DNA of 64,000 nt from Aminobacter sp039907765 (lineage in GTDB: Bacteria; Pseudomonadota; Alphaproteobacteria; Rhizobiales; Rhizobiaceae). Where the stretch lies: NCBI RefSeq assembly GCF_039907765.1, contig NZ_JARDJI010000022.1, positions 1-64,000 on the forward strand. The letters run 5' to 3'. The position numbers and the translations under genes are program-made. The notes under the pieces were generated by a model. The model made no database searches. It was given only the letters and a program-made list of their open reading frames with translations, and was not told where the DNA came from. This document shows positions 36,301 to 44,185 of this stretch, piece by piece (the stretch's first letter is position 1; each line of letters starts with the position of its first letter).

Positions 36301-36947
36301 CGAACGAGACCATGATGTTCACCTTCCTGAGCAACCCGAACGCGAACTTCACGGTACCTAACCTCAGCCAGGGCGAGGCCGATCTCGAGACCAACATCCT
36401 GTTCGGCGACGTGAAGACGATCACCGGCGGGGAGGTTGCCATCTCGCAGACCCAGGGCAACGATCCGGCCGGAATGCGGCTGACCGCCTACAACACCAAG
36501 GGCGACGGCAGCGCCGCCGAGCCAAGCGGCGACGGGTTCATCAACGGCTACACCAATGATCCCATCGCCGCGATCTCGGAGGTCAGGATCTTCGACGACA
36601 GCGGTACGCTGCTGCTCACGGCCACCGGCGACGTTTCGACGCCCGTCAACGGCATCACCGTCGACTTCCTGGCCAGCGGCGAGGTCGAGGTGCGAGGGCT
36701 CGAGGACGACTATTTCATCGAGTACGACGCCGACTCGCACGAGCGGCTCAAGGTCACCGGCCTCGAAGGCAAGTTCGACATCGGACGCATCGGCATTTCG
36801 CAGACGCAGCCGGCGCCGGACGAGGCGCTCGACTTCACCGTGCAGATCGCCGATGCCGACGGGGATACCGCCAGCGACAGCTTCGCGATAGGGATCGATG
36901 GGACAGGAATCTTTGACGACAACCACGTCGACGGCGTCATCGCCTAG
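33306..36947 (+). CDS. Large repeat protein, probable type I secretion substrate
   Basis: A 1213-residue acidic Asp/Gly/Thr-rich protein with no signal peptide, fitting export by the ABC/HlyD pair encoded next. Architecture: N-terminal region (1-185), module A (about 187-420), three tandem 137-residue modules B (about 434-844), a linker (845-935), a second module A (about 940-1165) and a short tail ending FDDNHVDGVIA. The B modules (DDDALTGGNAGGTGDD ... TDADGDTADGTLGVNVDDDTP) resemble the VCBS/T1SS-143 class of adhesin repeats. Classical RTX nonapeptides GGxGxDxUx are not evident. Aspartate-rich loops suggest calcium binding. Likely a surface or biofilm protein; the exact role is unknown. Confidence 0.85.
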   Translation: MTISFILNDEAVNDQTTGLQTGDSGDGFTDTDVAYSSLPAAFRTYLETTLGLTSTFPTSVGVATKANSVTVNATAGAQITGVKFTDSAGGALDGDDSGLNTVDGKDILLFADGNDTVIGKYDSDGNGSADAIAFVIFKQEIINVGATSAQVTFHIVTYTPIFHGTATDPDDAVDLGNTLRLAASEKLAFSFGGTPSGDHLFTMVQSGTTGLVATPETEVVKLHISQGGGPTTLGLFNQMIDPNETLVVTFLTNPNANFTVPNLSQGEADLETNILFGGLQTISGGSVTISQTQGNDPAGMRLTASIATGTTESTGNNFIAGYADDGISTITAIRVKDGSGTLLLSTTTDVTTPVNGITVDFRADGTVDVLGLEENYTVEYDAGTHQRLKITGLAGKFDVGGIGVETPGSASAAVGQQIVIEDDGPGVSANATALLDDDALTGGNAGGTGDDTNSANTSGTLGHDFGTDGAGSIAFLTTGAPSGFTYQLSGNDLLVKQGTTTVLTVTLNTTTGAYTVTQNNPILHTTGLDENNQSFTITYRVTDADGDTADGTLGVNVDDDTPTTSANLTALLDDDALTGGNAGGTGDDTNASNTSGTLGHSYGADGAGSIAFLTTGAPSGFTYQLSGNDLLVKQGSTTVLTVTLNTTTGAYTVTQNNPILHATGLDENNQTFTITYRVTDADGDTADGTLGVNVDDDTPTTSANLTALLDDDALTGGNAGGTGDDADASNTSGTLGHSYGADGAGSIAFLTTGAPSGFTYQLSGSDLLVKQGTTTVLTVTLNAVTGAYTVTQNNPILHATGLDENNQAFTIAYQVTDADGDTANGTLGINVDDDTPLIGPISDGLVDFADGDSVTNPLNGLVGADGPATYSVTSSPATLTIFDGTSAELTLLRDISGNGTVVTYYDDADNSGTLNAGDTSFFKLTVAGGNYTFEVLEDPPPAEVTFTFDGTPSGNHLFTMVQSDGSGIVATPETEVVKLHISQGGGPTTLGVFNQMIDPNETMMFTFLSNPNANFTVPNLSQGEADLETNILFGDVKTITGGEVAISQTQGNDPAGMRLTAYNTKGDGSAAEPSGDGFINGYTNDPIAAISEVRIFDDSGTLLLTATGDVSTPVNGITVDFLASGEVEVRGLEDDYFIEYDADSHERLKVTGLEGKFDIGRIGISQTQPAPDEALDFTVQIADADGDTASDSFAIGIDGTGIFDDNHVDGVIA
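34605..35837 (+). repeat. Three 411-base tandem repeats inside the secreted protein gene
   Basis: The motif CTGCTCGACGACGA recurs at 34605, 35016 and 35427, exactly 411 bases (137 codons) apart. The copies are highly alike in DNA, including synonymous positions, which points to recent duplication or gene conversion. Copy number could change by recombination. Confidence 0.9.
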
Positions 36948-36954
36948 ACGGAAA

Positions 36955-36984
36955 GCGGCCGTGCGCCTTGCGGCGCACGGCCGC
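36955..36984 (+). terminator. Perfect 13-base stem between secreted protein and exporter genes
   Basis: GCGGCCGTGCGCC, a TTGC loop and GGCGCACGGCCGC form a perfect 13-base stem 7 bases after the stop of the substrate gene. No T-tract follows, so full termination is doubtful. The likely role is an attenuator or mRNA-stabilising hairpin that keeps substrate mRNA more abundant than exporter mRNA. Confidence 0.6.
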
Positions 36985-37018
36985 CACTTCGACCTGTCGC
37001 GGCGCGGGGGATGCTGCC

Positions 37019-38761
37019 ATGCCGCGCAGTGAGCGTTCCTTCGCCGCGATCATGGCCGCGGTCAGGCGGCAGGCGCCGGCTCTCGTCGTGTTCAGCCTGC
37101 TGTCCAACCTGCTCCTGCTGGTCGGTGCCCTCTACATGCTGCAGGTCTACGACCGGGTGCTGGCGAGCGGCTCGATGGACACGCTGATGCTGCTCACGGC
37201 GATGGCGCTCGCGGCCATCGCCGTCTACGGCCTGTTCGAGCAGGCTCGCCGTCTCATCCTCGGCCGCATCGGCGCCTGGCTCGAGAACGAGCTGTGCGGT
37301 CCCGTGATCCGCCGCTCGATGGACGCGCGGCTTGCCGGCGCGCCCAGCGCGGATGCGGGCCTCAAGGACGTGGCCGACCTGCGCGCCTTCATCGGCGGCG
37401 ACGGCATCCTGGCGTTTCTCGACGCACCCTGGACGCCGGTGTTCCTGACGATCGTCTGGCTGCTGCATCCCGGGCTCGGCATGCTGGCGACGGGCGGTGC
37501 GGTCGTGCTGTTCGTCGCCGCGCTCGCCAACGACTTCCTCACGCGCGGGCGCCAGCAGCGCGCCAGCCTGATCATGCGCCACAACCAGGCGGAGGCGCTC
37601 CGTTATGTCGAGAGCGCCGAAACCATCGCCCCGCTGGGCATGACCGGCATGGTCCTGGCGCGCTGGCAGGCGCAGCGCCGCGACGCCCAGGCCGAAGGTC
37701 AGCGCCTCGCCGAGACGACCGTCGCCATCGTCAGCAGCACACGCGCCCTGCGCCTTGCCCTGCAGGTGCTGATCCTCGGGTTCGGGGCCTATTTCGTGCT
37801 GAGGGGACAATTGACGGCCGGCGGCATGATCGCCGGGTCGATCATCCTCAGCCGAGCGCTCGCCCCGATCGAGCGCTCCATCGGTGGCTGGCGCAGCTTC
37901 GTTTCGGCGCGGACCGCGCACCGGAACCTGAGCCGGCTGCTCGGCGCCGGCGACACGGTGCCAAATCCAGTCCAGCCGCCGCGCCCGCTAGGCCGGCTCG
38001 AAGCGCAGGAGCTGCAATACCGCGCGCCGGGATCGGGAGACCGTATCATCGACAACGTCTCGTTTACGCTTGAGCCCGGCCAGACCTGCGCGGTCGTCGG
38101 GCCGTCCGGGGCCGGCAAGTCGAGCCTCTGCCGACTGCTCGTCGGGGCCTGGAAGCCCTCCCACGGTCACGTGCGGCTCGACGGCGCCGAAATCTCGGCG
38201 TGGGACGCGGAGGACAGGGGCCGATATCTCGGCTACCTGCCGCAGCAGGTGGAACTGTTCCCGGGCACCGTGGCCGAAAACATCGCCCGCCTGCAAGAGG
38301 TCGAGAGCGCGCCGGTCATCGCGGCGGCGAAGCTTGCCGGCATTCACGAGATGATCCTTCACCTGCCTGACGGCTACCAGACCGTCGTCGGCCTGCACGG
38401 CACCCGGATCTCTCTGGGTCAGCGGCAGCGCATCGGGCTTGCGCGCGCGCTGTTCGGCGATCCGCCGCTGATCATTCTCGACGAGCCGAATTCGAACCTG
38501 GACAGCGAGGGCGACCAGGCGCTGCTCCGGGCGCTCAACCTGCTGAAGCAGCAGGGTCGGACGATCCTGATCGTCTCCCACCAGGCGATGCCGCTGCAAC
38601 TGGCCGACAAGATCCTGATCCTGAAGGAAGGCAGCGTCGCGATGTTCAGCAACCGCGACGAGGTTCTCAAGATGCTCGGCGGCGGCCGCCGCCACATCAG
38701 CGTCGTCTCGACCAGCGGCACGTTGAGCCGGCCGACCCGCGGCCCGACGGCGGCGGAGTAG
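37019..38761 (+). CDS. Type I secretion ABC exporter (PrtD/AprD-like)
   Basis: A 580-residue half-transporter: membrane domain (about 20-300) followed by an ATPase domain. Walker A GPSGAGKSS at 361-369, Walker B LIILDEP at 484-490 and D-loop SNLDSEGD are normal. The signature motif reads RISLGQRQRIGLARAL (about 463-478), with Leu where LSGGQ has its first Gly. There is no C39 peptidase or C39-like domain, as in PrtD-type exporters. The ATG at 37019 gives the usual short N-terminus before the first membrane segment; an ATG at 36968 lies in the hairpin. It is followed 5 bases later by the adaptor gene. Confidence 0.92.
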   Translation: MPRSERSFAAIMAAVRRQAPALVVFSLLSNLLLLVGALYMLQVYDRVLASGSMDTLMLLTAMALAAIAVYGLFEQARRLILGRIGAWLENELCGPVIRRSMDARLAGAPSADAGLKDVADLRAFIGGDGILAFLDAPWTPVFLTIVWLLHPGLGMLATGGAVVLFVAALANDFLTRGRQQRASLIMRHNQAEALRYVESAETIAPLGMTGMVLARWQAQRRDAQAEGQRLAETTVAIVSSTRALRLALQVLILGFGAYFVLRGQLTAGGMIAGSIILSRALAPIERSIGGWRSFVSARTAHRNLSRLLGAGDTVPNPVQPPRPLGRLEAQELQYRAPGSGDRIIDNVSFTLEPGQTCAVVGPSGAGKSSLCRLLVGAWKPSHGHVRLDGAEISAWDAEDRGRYLGYLPQQVELFPGTVAENIARLQEVESAPVIAAAKLAGIHEMILHLPDGYQTVVGLHGTRISLGQRQRIGLARALFGDPPLIILDEPNSNLDSEGDQALLRALNLLKQQGRTILIVSHQAMPLQLADKILILKEGSVAMFSNRDEVLKMLGGGRRHISVVSTSGTLSRPTRGPTAAE

Positions 38762-38766
38762 CGGCC

Positions 38767-40260
38767 ATGTGGGATGAGATCGTCGCGCGACTGCAGCAGT
38801 ACGCGGCCCTCGTGGAAGCATGGTACGAGGAGGTCTTTACCGCGGCGGGCTGGGCCAATCCCGAGGAGGTGGCGCGGATCGCCCTCTATGTGACGCTGAT
38901 CGTCCTTGTGGGCTGCGTCATGATGCTGCTCTGGCTGGCGCTTGCCGGCCCCTCGCCGAAAGCCGCCGACCCGAGCCTGGCGCAGGTGACGCGCTGGCCC
39001 CGCAGGCTGGGCTATGCGGCGTTCCTGCTGCTGGTGGCGGGCTTCGGCGCCTGGGCGTCGACCGCTCCGCTGGCGAGCGCCGCCATTGCGCCCGCCGTCG
39101 TCAGCCCGGACGGCAGCCGCAAGACCATCCAGCATCTCGAAGGCGGGATCATCCGGACCATCCATGTCCGGGAAGGCGAACGGGTGGCCAAAGGCCAGAA
39201 GCTGATCACGCTCGAGGATACGCAGGCCCGCGCCGGCCGCGACGAACTGCGCGAACGCTTCGTCCACCTGCTGACGACCGAGGCGCGGCTCGTCGCCGAG
39301 CAGACCGACGCGAAGGACATCGCGTTTCCCCAGGAGCTGAAGGCATTCGGAGTTTCCGAGTCCCATCCGACGATGCTGGGCCAGCGCGACCTCTTGCTCA
39401 GCCGCCGCGCCACCCGGGAGGGGAGGGACCGGATCCTCGGGCAGCGGGTCAAGCAGCTGGAGGAGGAGATCACCGGCCTGCGCGAGATCATAGCGGCCCA
39501 GGACACGCAACTGATGCTGATCGGCAGGGAGATCAAGTCGGTCGAGGAGCTCTATGGCAAGGGCCTCGAGCGCCTGCCGCGGCTGCTGGCGCTGCAGCGC
39601 GAGCAGGCCGGGCTACGGGCCGGGCAGGCTGCGAACCGGGCCGCGATCGCGCGCGACAAGCAGGAGATCGGCGAGGCTGAGATGCAGCTCCTGACGCTGC
39701 GCCAGGAGAACAAGGAACGGGTGAACGAGGAACTGACGAAGGTGCGCGCCGGCCTGGCCGAGCTGCGCAGCCAGTTGCCGTCGCGGACCGACGTCCTGAG
39801 CCGGACCGTGATCGAGGCGCCGATTGCCGGGACGGTGATGAATGTCCGGGTGACGACCGAGACCGGCGTGATCGGCGCGGGCGCGCCTCTGCTCGATATC
39901 GTGCCGGCGGAGAACAAGCTCATCATCGACGCAAGGGTCAAGCCGATCGACATCGACACGGTCCGGCCGGGCATGAGGAGCCGCATCCTGCTGACCGCCT
40001 ACAGGCAACGCAACATGCCCCAGATCCATGGTGTGCTGCGGACCATCTCGGCGGACAGGCTGATCGACGAGCGCTCCGGCGAGCCCTATTTCCTGGCCAA
40101 GGTCGAGGTCGACCGGGCGGAGCTTGCGCATATTGCGGGAGTGCGGCTGAGCCCGGGCATGCCCGCCGAGGTGATGATCCTGACGGGCGAGCAGACCGTG
40201 CTGGCCTATTTCCTCGGCCCGCTGCTCGAATCCTTCGCCAGGAGTTTTCGCGAAAACTGA
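38767..40260 (+). CDS. HlyD-family membrane fusion protein with extra N-terminal membrane segment
   Basis: A 497-residue periplasmic adaptor of the PrtE/HlyD type. It has two hydrophobic segments, at about 40-61 (ALYVTLIVLVGCVMMLLWLALA, mostly aliphatic) and about 81-97 (LGYAAFLLLVAGFGAWA); typical HlyD proteins have only one. Then come the half-lipoyl motif (IQHLEGGIIRTIHVREGERVAKG), a long helical hairpin (about 200-330), the second half-motif (IEAPIAGTVMNVRV) and the C-terminal beta domain. It pairs with the exporter just upstream. No TolC-type outer-membrane protein is in this window. Confidence 0.9.
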   Translation: MWDEIVARLQQYAALVEAWYEEVFTAAGWANPEEVARIALYVTLIVLVGCVMMLLWLALAGPSPKAADPSLAQVTRWPRRLGYAAFLLLVAGFGAWASTAPLASAAIAPAVVSPDGSRKTIQHLEGGIIRTIHVREGERVAKGQKLITLEDTQARAGRDELRERFVHLLTTEARLVAEQTDAKDIAFPQELKAFGVSESHPTMLGQRDLLLSRRATREGRDRILGQRVKQLEEEITGLREIIAAQDTQLMLIGREIKSVEELYGKGLERLPRLLALQREQAGLRAGQAANRAAIARDKQEIGEAEMQLLTLRQENKERVNEELTKVRAGLAELRSQLPSRTDVLSRTVIEAPIAGTVMNVRVTTETGVIGAGAPLLDIVPAENKLIIDARVKPIDIDTVRPGMRSRILLTAYRQRNMPQIHGVLRTISADRLIDERSGEPYFLAKVEVDRAELAHIAGVRLSPGMPAEVMILTGEQTVLAYFLGPLLESFARSFREN

Positions 40261-40417
40261 GCGCCACGCTTCGGATGCCGGCTGTCGGTCCAGAGGGAGC
40301 CAAGCGCTGAACCAAGCCTTCCCGCAGCGCGGCTGCCGGCCTAAAAATGCGGTCGGATTCAGGACATGGCCGCGATGCGCGCCGGTCTAAGACCTTTATC
40401 GTAACAGGGAGCCTGCC

Positions 40418-41866
40418 ATGCTGCGCAAGACGGAATTCTTCATCGACGGCAAATGGGTGGCGCCGGCCGTCGCCCGGGAACTCGCGGTCATCAATCCTGC
40501 CGACGAACAGCCCTTTGCCGTGATCTCGCTCGGATCACCGGCCGACGTCGACAAGGCGGTGAAAGCCGCGCAGCGGGCGTTTCCGGCATGGAGCGCCACC
40601 AGCCGCGCCGAACGCATCGGCTATCTCGAAAAGCTGCTCGCAGCCTACAGGCGGCGCATGCGCGACATGGCCGAGGCCATTTCGGCGGAGATGGGCGCGC
40701 CGATGAAGCTGGCGCTGGAATCGCAGGCGGCCTGCGGCGCCGGCCACATCGAGAGCTTCATCGAGGTGCTCGGCGAATTCGAGTTCGAGGAACCGCTGAA
40801 CGAGAAGAACCCGCAGGAGCGCATCGTGCGCGAGCCGATCGGCGTGTGCGGGCTGATCACCCCGTGGAACTGGCCGATGAACCAGGTGACGCTGAAGGTG
40901 GTGCCGGCGCTGGCCGCCGGCTGCACAGTGGTGCTCAAGCCGTCCGAGATCGCGCCGATGTCGTCGATCGTCTTCGCCGAGATGATGGAGGAAGCAGGCT
41001 TCCCCGCAGGCGTGTTCAACATGGTCAACGGCGACGGCCCCACGGTGGGCGAGGCGATGTCGCGGCATCCCGGCATCGACATGATGTCGTTCACCGGCTC
41101 GACTCGCGCCGGCACGGCGGTCACACGGGCTGCAGCCGAGACGGTCAAGCGCGTGGCGCTCGAACTCGGCGGCAAGTCGCCCAACATCGTCTTCGCCGAC
41201 GTCGAGCTCGAGGATGCCGTCACACGCGGCCTGGCCCATGTGTTCGAGAACACCGGCCAGTCCTGCAACGCGCCGACGCGCATGCTTGTGCAGCGTCCGG
41301 TCTACGACAAGGCGGTCGACATCGCGGCGAAATATGCGGCGACCGTCACGGTCGGGCAGCCGGCCGAGGACGGCGACCATATCGGCCCGCTGTCGTCGGA
41401 CGTGCAGTTCGACAAGGTGCAGGGCATGATCGACGCCGGCATCAAGGAAGGCGCGCGGCTGGTGGCCGGCGGGCTCGGGCGCCCAGAGGGGTTCAACCGC
41501 GGCTATTTCGTGCGGCCGACCGTGTTCGCCGACGTCAACAACGACATGCGCATCGCCCGCGAGGAGATTTTCGGGCCGGTGCTGGCGATGATCCCGTTCG
41601 AGACCGAGGAGGAGGCGATCGCCATCGCCAACGACACGCCCTACGGCCTGTCCGCCTATGTGCAGTCGGCCGACAAGGTCCGCGCCCAGCGCGTCGCCCG
41701 CAAGCTGCGCGCCGGCATGGTGCAGATCAACGGCACCGACCGTCCCTATGGCAGCCCGTTCGGCGGCTACAAGCAGTCGGGCCTCGGCCGCGAGGGCGGC
41801 AAGTGGGGGCTCGAGGATTTTCTCGAAGTGAAGGCGATCAGCGGGTTCGAGGAAGGGCAGGGCTGA
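40418..41866 (+). CDS. NAD(P)-dependent aldehyde dehydrogenase
   Basis: A 482-residue ALDH. Active-site residues: Asn151 in TPWNWP, Lys174 in LKPSEI, Glu249 in ALELGGK and Cys283 in NTGQSCNAPTR. GYKQSGLGREGG is the usual C-terminal cofactor word. AGGGAG lies upstream of the ATG at 40418. The gene is monocistronic by spacing, with repeat elements downstream. It is only distantly similar to the aldehyde dehydrogenase at 6392. The substrate is unknown. Confidence 0.88.
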   Translation: MLRKTEFFIDGKWVAPAVARELAVINPADEQPFAVISLGSPADVDKAVKAAQRAFPAWSATSRAERIGYLEKLLAAYRRRMRDMAEAISAEMGAPMKLALESQAACGAGHIESFIEVLGEFEFEEPLNEKNPQERIVREPIGVCGLITPWNWPMNQVTLKVVPALAAGCTVVLKPSEIAPMSSIVFAEMMEEAGFPAGVFNMVNGDGPTVGEAMSRHPGIDMMSFTGSTRAGTAVTRAAAETVKRVALELGGKSPNIVFADVELEDAVTRGLAHVFENTGQSCNAPTRMLVQRPVYDKAVDIAAKYAATVTVGQPAEDGDHIGPLSSDVQFDKVQGMIDAGIKEGARLVAGGLGRPEGFNRGYFVRPTVFADVNNDMRIAREEIFGPVLAMIPFETEEEAIAIANDTPYGLSAYVQSADKVRAQRVARKLRAGMVQINGTDRPYGSPFGGYKQSGLGREGGKWGLEDFLEVKAISGFEEGQG

Positions 41867-41890
41867 GAGTAGAACTGGTGTCTCGCAGAA

Positions 41891-42073
41891 GGGGCCCCCT
41901 CTCCGTCACGGCTTCGCCGTGCCACCTCTCCCCCACTGCGTGGGGGCGAGGAACCCCGGCTCTGCAAGGCCGCACTTGATCATTCGACCGGGCTGGGGCC
42001 TGGACGATTGGCGTTTCCTCGCCTCACGGAGTGGGAGGGATGGCACGGCGAAGCCGTGACGGGGAGGGGGCCT
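41891..42073. repeat. Inverted pair of palindromic elements
   Basis: The left half (41891-41953, with CCGTCACGGCTTCGCCGTG) and the right half (42015-42073) are near reverse complements, separated by about 60 bases. Each half also contains its own short hairpin (CACGGC/GCCGTG). The arrangement lies between two convergent genes and could act as a bidirectional terminator. It is the first member of the repeat family that recurs through the right third of the window. Confidence 0.75.
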
Positions 42074-42123
42074 TTGGCCAAGTAGAAGGCGCACGCGGCG
42101 TCGGGCGCACCTGACCCCGACGC

Positions 42124-42867
42124 CTACCCCTCGTTCCGGCTTACATAATCCTCTGCAATCTGCCGCATCCGCGCGCCGTCGATACTGTCGGCGTGGCCGC
42201 CGTGGACGACGTGAACCGGAAGCTCGATGAGGCGCCGCATGGTGGCGCAGTAGGCGGGGCGGTCGGAATCCGGCATGTCGTCAACCAGCAGGCCGCCATG
42301 GATGGCGTCGCCGGAAAACAGCGTGCCGTCGCGCTCGTCGAACAGGCCGATGGAGCCGGGCGAATGGCCGGGCAGGTGCAGCACGCGGAAGGCGCGGTCG
42401 CCGAGGTCGATGATGTCACCCTCATCGAGCAGGCAGTGAAGCGGCGCGGGCTCGATGGCGTAGTCGGCGGAGCGCCAGCCGGGGTAGGGCAGCTCGGAAA
42501 CGGCGCTCGGCAGGTCGCGGAACATGTGGGCGTAGGTCGCTTCGTCCGGCATGGTCTCGAAGAACTCGGCCTCGACGCGCGGGCCGGCGCGCCAGGCAAA
42601 TTCGTGCAGCGAGCCGACGTGGTCGAGATGGACATGGGTCGCGACCGCGAGCAGCGGCTTGCCGAAGGAACTTGCGTCGCGATGCGTCGTCGCGATCTCG
42701 GGTGCCAACGGGCAGATGCCCATGCCGGTGTCGACCAGCATGTCGAGGTCGCGGCCGCGCACCAGCCAGATGTTGGCGCGGCAATAGTCGGTGACGAAGG
42801 GCTCGGTCAGCATCCTCGTCCTGTCGTCGACGATGCGCTTCGAAAACCAGCCCGGCTGTCGCCTCAC
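42124..42867 (-). CDS. Metallo-beta-lactamase-fold hydrolase
   Basis: A 247-residue MBL-fold protein. Metal ligands: THVHLDHVGS (HxHxDH), HLPGHSPGSIGL, SGDAIHGG and VVHGGHADS. It is glyoxalase II-like in general plan; the substrate is unknown. The start is a GTG at 42867 forming a GTGA overlap with the stop of the phosphofructokinase gene, and gives MRRQPGWFSKRIVDD, which matches the usual N-terminus of related proteins. An ATG 18 codons later would delete the first strand. Confidence 0.82.
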   Translation of the reverse strand: MRRQPGWFSKRIVDDRTRMLTEPFVTDYCRANIWLVRGRDLDMLVDTGMGICPLAPEIATTHRDASSFGKPLLAVATHVHLDHVGSLHEFAWRAGPRVEAEFFETMPDEATYAHMFRDLPSAVSELPYPGWRSADYAIEPAPLHCLLDEGDIIDLGDRAFRVLHLPGHSPGSIGLFDERDGTLFSGDAIHGGLLVDDMPDSDRPAYCATMRRLIELPVHVVHGGHADSIDGARMRQIAEDYVSRNEG

Positions 42868-44030
42868 ACGAACGGCCTGCCGATCTTGAAACGCCCGGGC
42901 ACGAGCCGGCGGAGATAGTCCATCCCCTTCTCCGACAGGTGGTTGGCGTCGGGCAGCATGAAATCGTCGGGCATGTGGCGGGTCTTGCCGGCGACATTGG
43001 CGAGCGGCACGAGCCTCAGCATGGTCTTGCCGCCCTCGTATTTGAGCGCGACCGAGCCGCCGCCCTTGTCTGCCGCATCGATGGCGAAGACGCCGGCGTC
43101 GAAGGCCTCCTGCGCATCGACCGCGTTGACCGCGCCGACATAGCCGCGCGGCATGTAGCCGAGCGCATCGACACGGGCGCGCTTGCCGGGCAGGCCCTCG
43201 GCCAGGGCCTGTTCGAAGGCACGGGGCAGATCGCTGCCGGAAAGCTTGATGTTGCCGTGGGCATCGCGCTCGAGCTTGTCGGCGGGAACGATACTCTCGA
43301 CCAGAGCACGGCCGTCCTCGGTGGTGACGCCTTCGGACACCGCCACCACGCAGCGGCGGTGGCGGGCGAGCGTCGCCTTCACGTCGTCGATGAAGCGGGG
43401 CACCGAGAAGGCCCGTTCGGGAACATAGACGAGGTGCGGGCCGTCGCTGTCGTCGTCGCGCCAGGCCGCGGCCGCGGCCGTCAGGAAGCCGGCGTGGCGG
43501 CCCATGACGATGCCGACATAGATGCCGGGCAGCGCCCGGAAATCGAGATCGACCGACAGGAAGGCGCCGGCGACGAACTCGGCGGCCGAGATGAAGCCCG
43601 GAACGTGGTCGTTTTCCTCGAGGTCGTTGTCGATCGTCTTGGGCGCGTGCACGAACGCCATGCTGCCCTGGGCTGCGTCGGTGAGGATCTGCTGGGTGCC
43701 GGCGGTGTCGTTGCCGCCGATATAGATGAAGGCCTGGGCATCGGCTTTCTTCAGCCCTTCGAGGATGACCTTGCAATAGGCAGCGTCGGGCTTGTCGCGG
43801 GTACTGCCCAGGGCTGCGCCCGGGGTGGCGGCGATGCGCAGGAGCTGCTCTTCGGCGATGTCGGTCAGGTCGACATAGTCGCCGTCGCGGATGCCGCGGA
43901 CGCCGTGGCGCGAGCCCAGGATGCGGGCCTTGGGATGGCGGCGGCGGATTTCGAGCACCGCGCCGGCCATGGTCTGATTGATGACGGCGGTCGGTCCGCC
44001 GCCCTGCGCGATCACGAATGTCGAAGGCAT
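42864..44030 (-). CDS. 6-phosphofructokinase, probably pyrophosphate-dependent
   Basis: A 388-residue phosphofructokinase-family enzyme. The nucleotide/PPi site reads IAQGGGPTAVINQTMAG, and the second motif is YIGGNDTAGT in place of the ATP-type GGDGS; PKTIDNDL (substrate catalysis) and GRHAGFLTAAAAAW follow. These variants are typical of PPi-dependent or atypical phosphofructokinases, which run in either direction between fructose 6-phosphate and fructose 1,6-bisphosphate. The ATG at 44030 has GGAGG 9 bases upstream; the ATG at 44039 touches that site. It overlaps the MBL gene by 4 bases. Confidence 0.85.
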   Translation of the reverse strand: MPSTFVIAQGGGPTAVINQTMAGAVLEIRRRHPKARILGSRHGVRGIRDGDYVDLTDIAEEQLLRIAATPGAALGSTRDKPDAAYCKVILEGLKKADAQAFIYIGGNDTAGTQQILTDAAQGSMAFVHAPKTIDNDLEENDHVPGFISAAEFVAGAFLSVDLDFRALPGIYVGIVMGRHAGFLTAAAAAWRDDDSDGPHLVYVPERAFSVPRFIDDVKATLARHRRCVVAVSEGVTTEDGRALVESIVPADKLERDAHGNIKLSGSDLPRAFEQALAEGLPGKRARVDALGYMPRGYVGAVNAVDAQEAFDAGVFAIDAADKGGGSVALKYEGGKTMLRLVPLANVAGKTRHMPDDFMLPDANHLSEKGMDYLRRLVPGRFKIGRPFV

Positions 44031-44185
44031 GGTGGGCATCCTCCCCAATGATATCGGCAAACTTTCGCCCTTATCGGCAAGCGACGCAATGGGGGAGATG
44101 GAGCGGCCTGCGGACGACCGCCGGCGTGGGGCGCAGTTCGTCGGAACGGGACGCGCCAGACGACTTGGTCTGGCTGCGAAAGGCG

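Noticed and set aside
34962..36926. A 654-codon minus-strand frame inside the secreted protein gene
   Set aside because: It mirrors the codon periodicity of the repeated gene on the plus strand, and shows repeat-derived Arg/Val/Gly text with no ribosome site.
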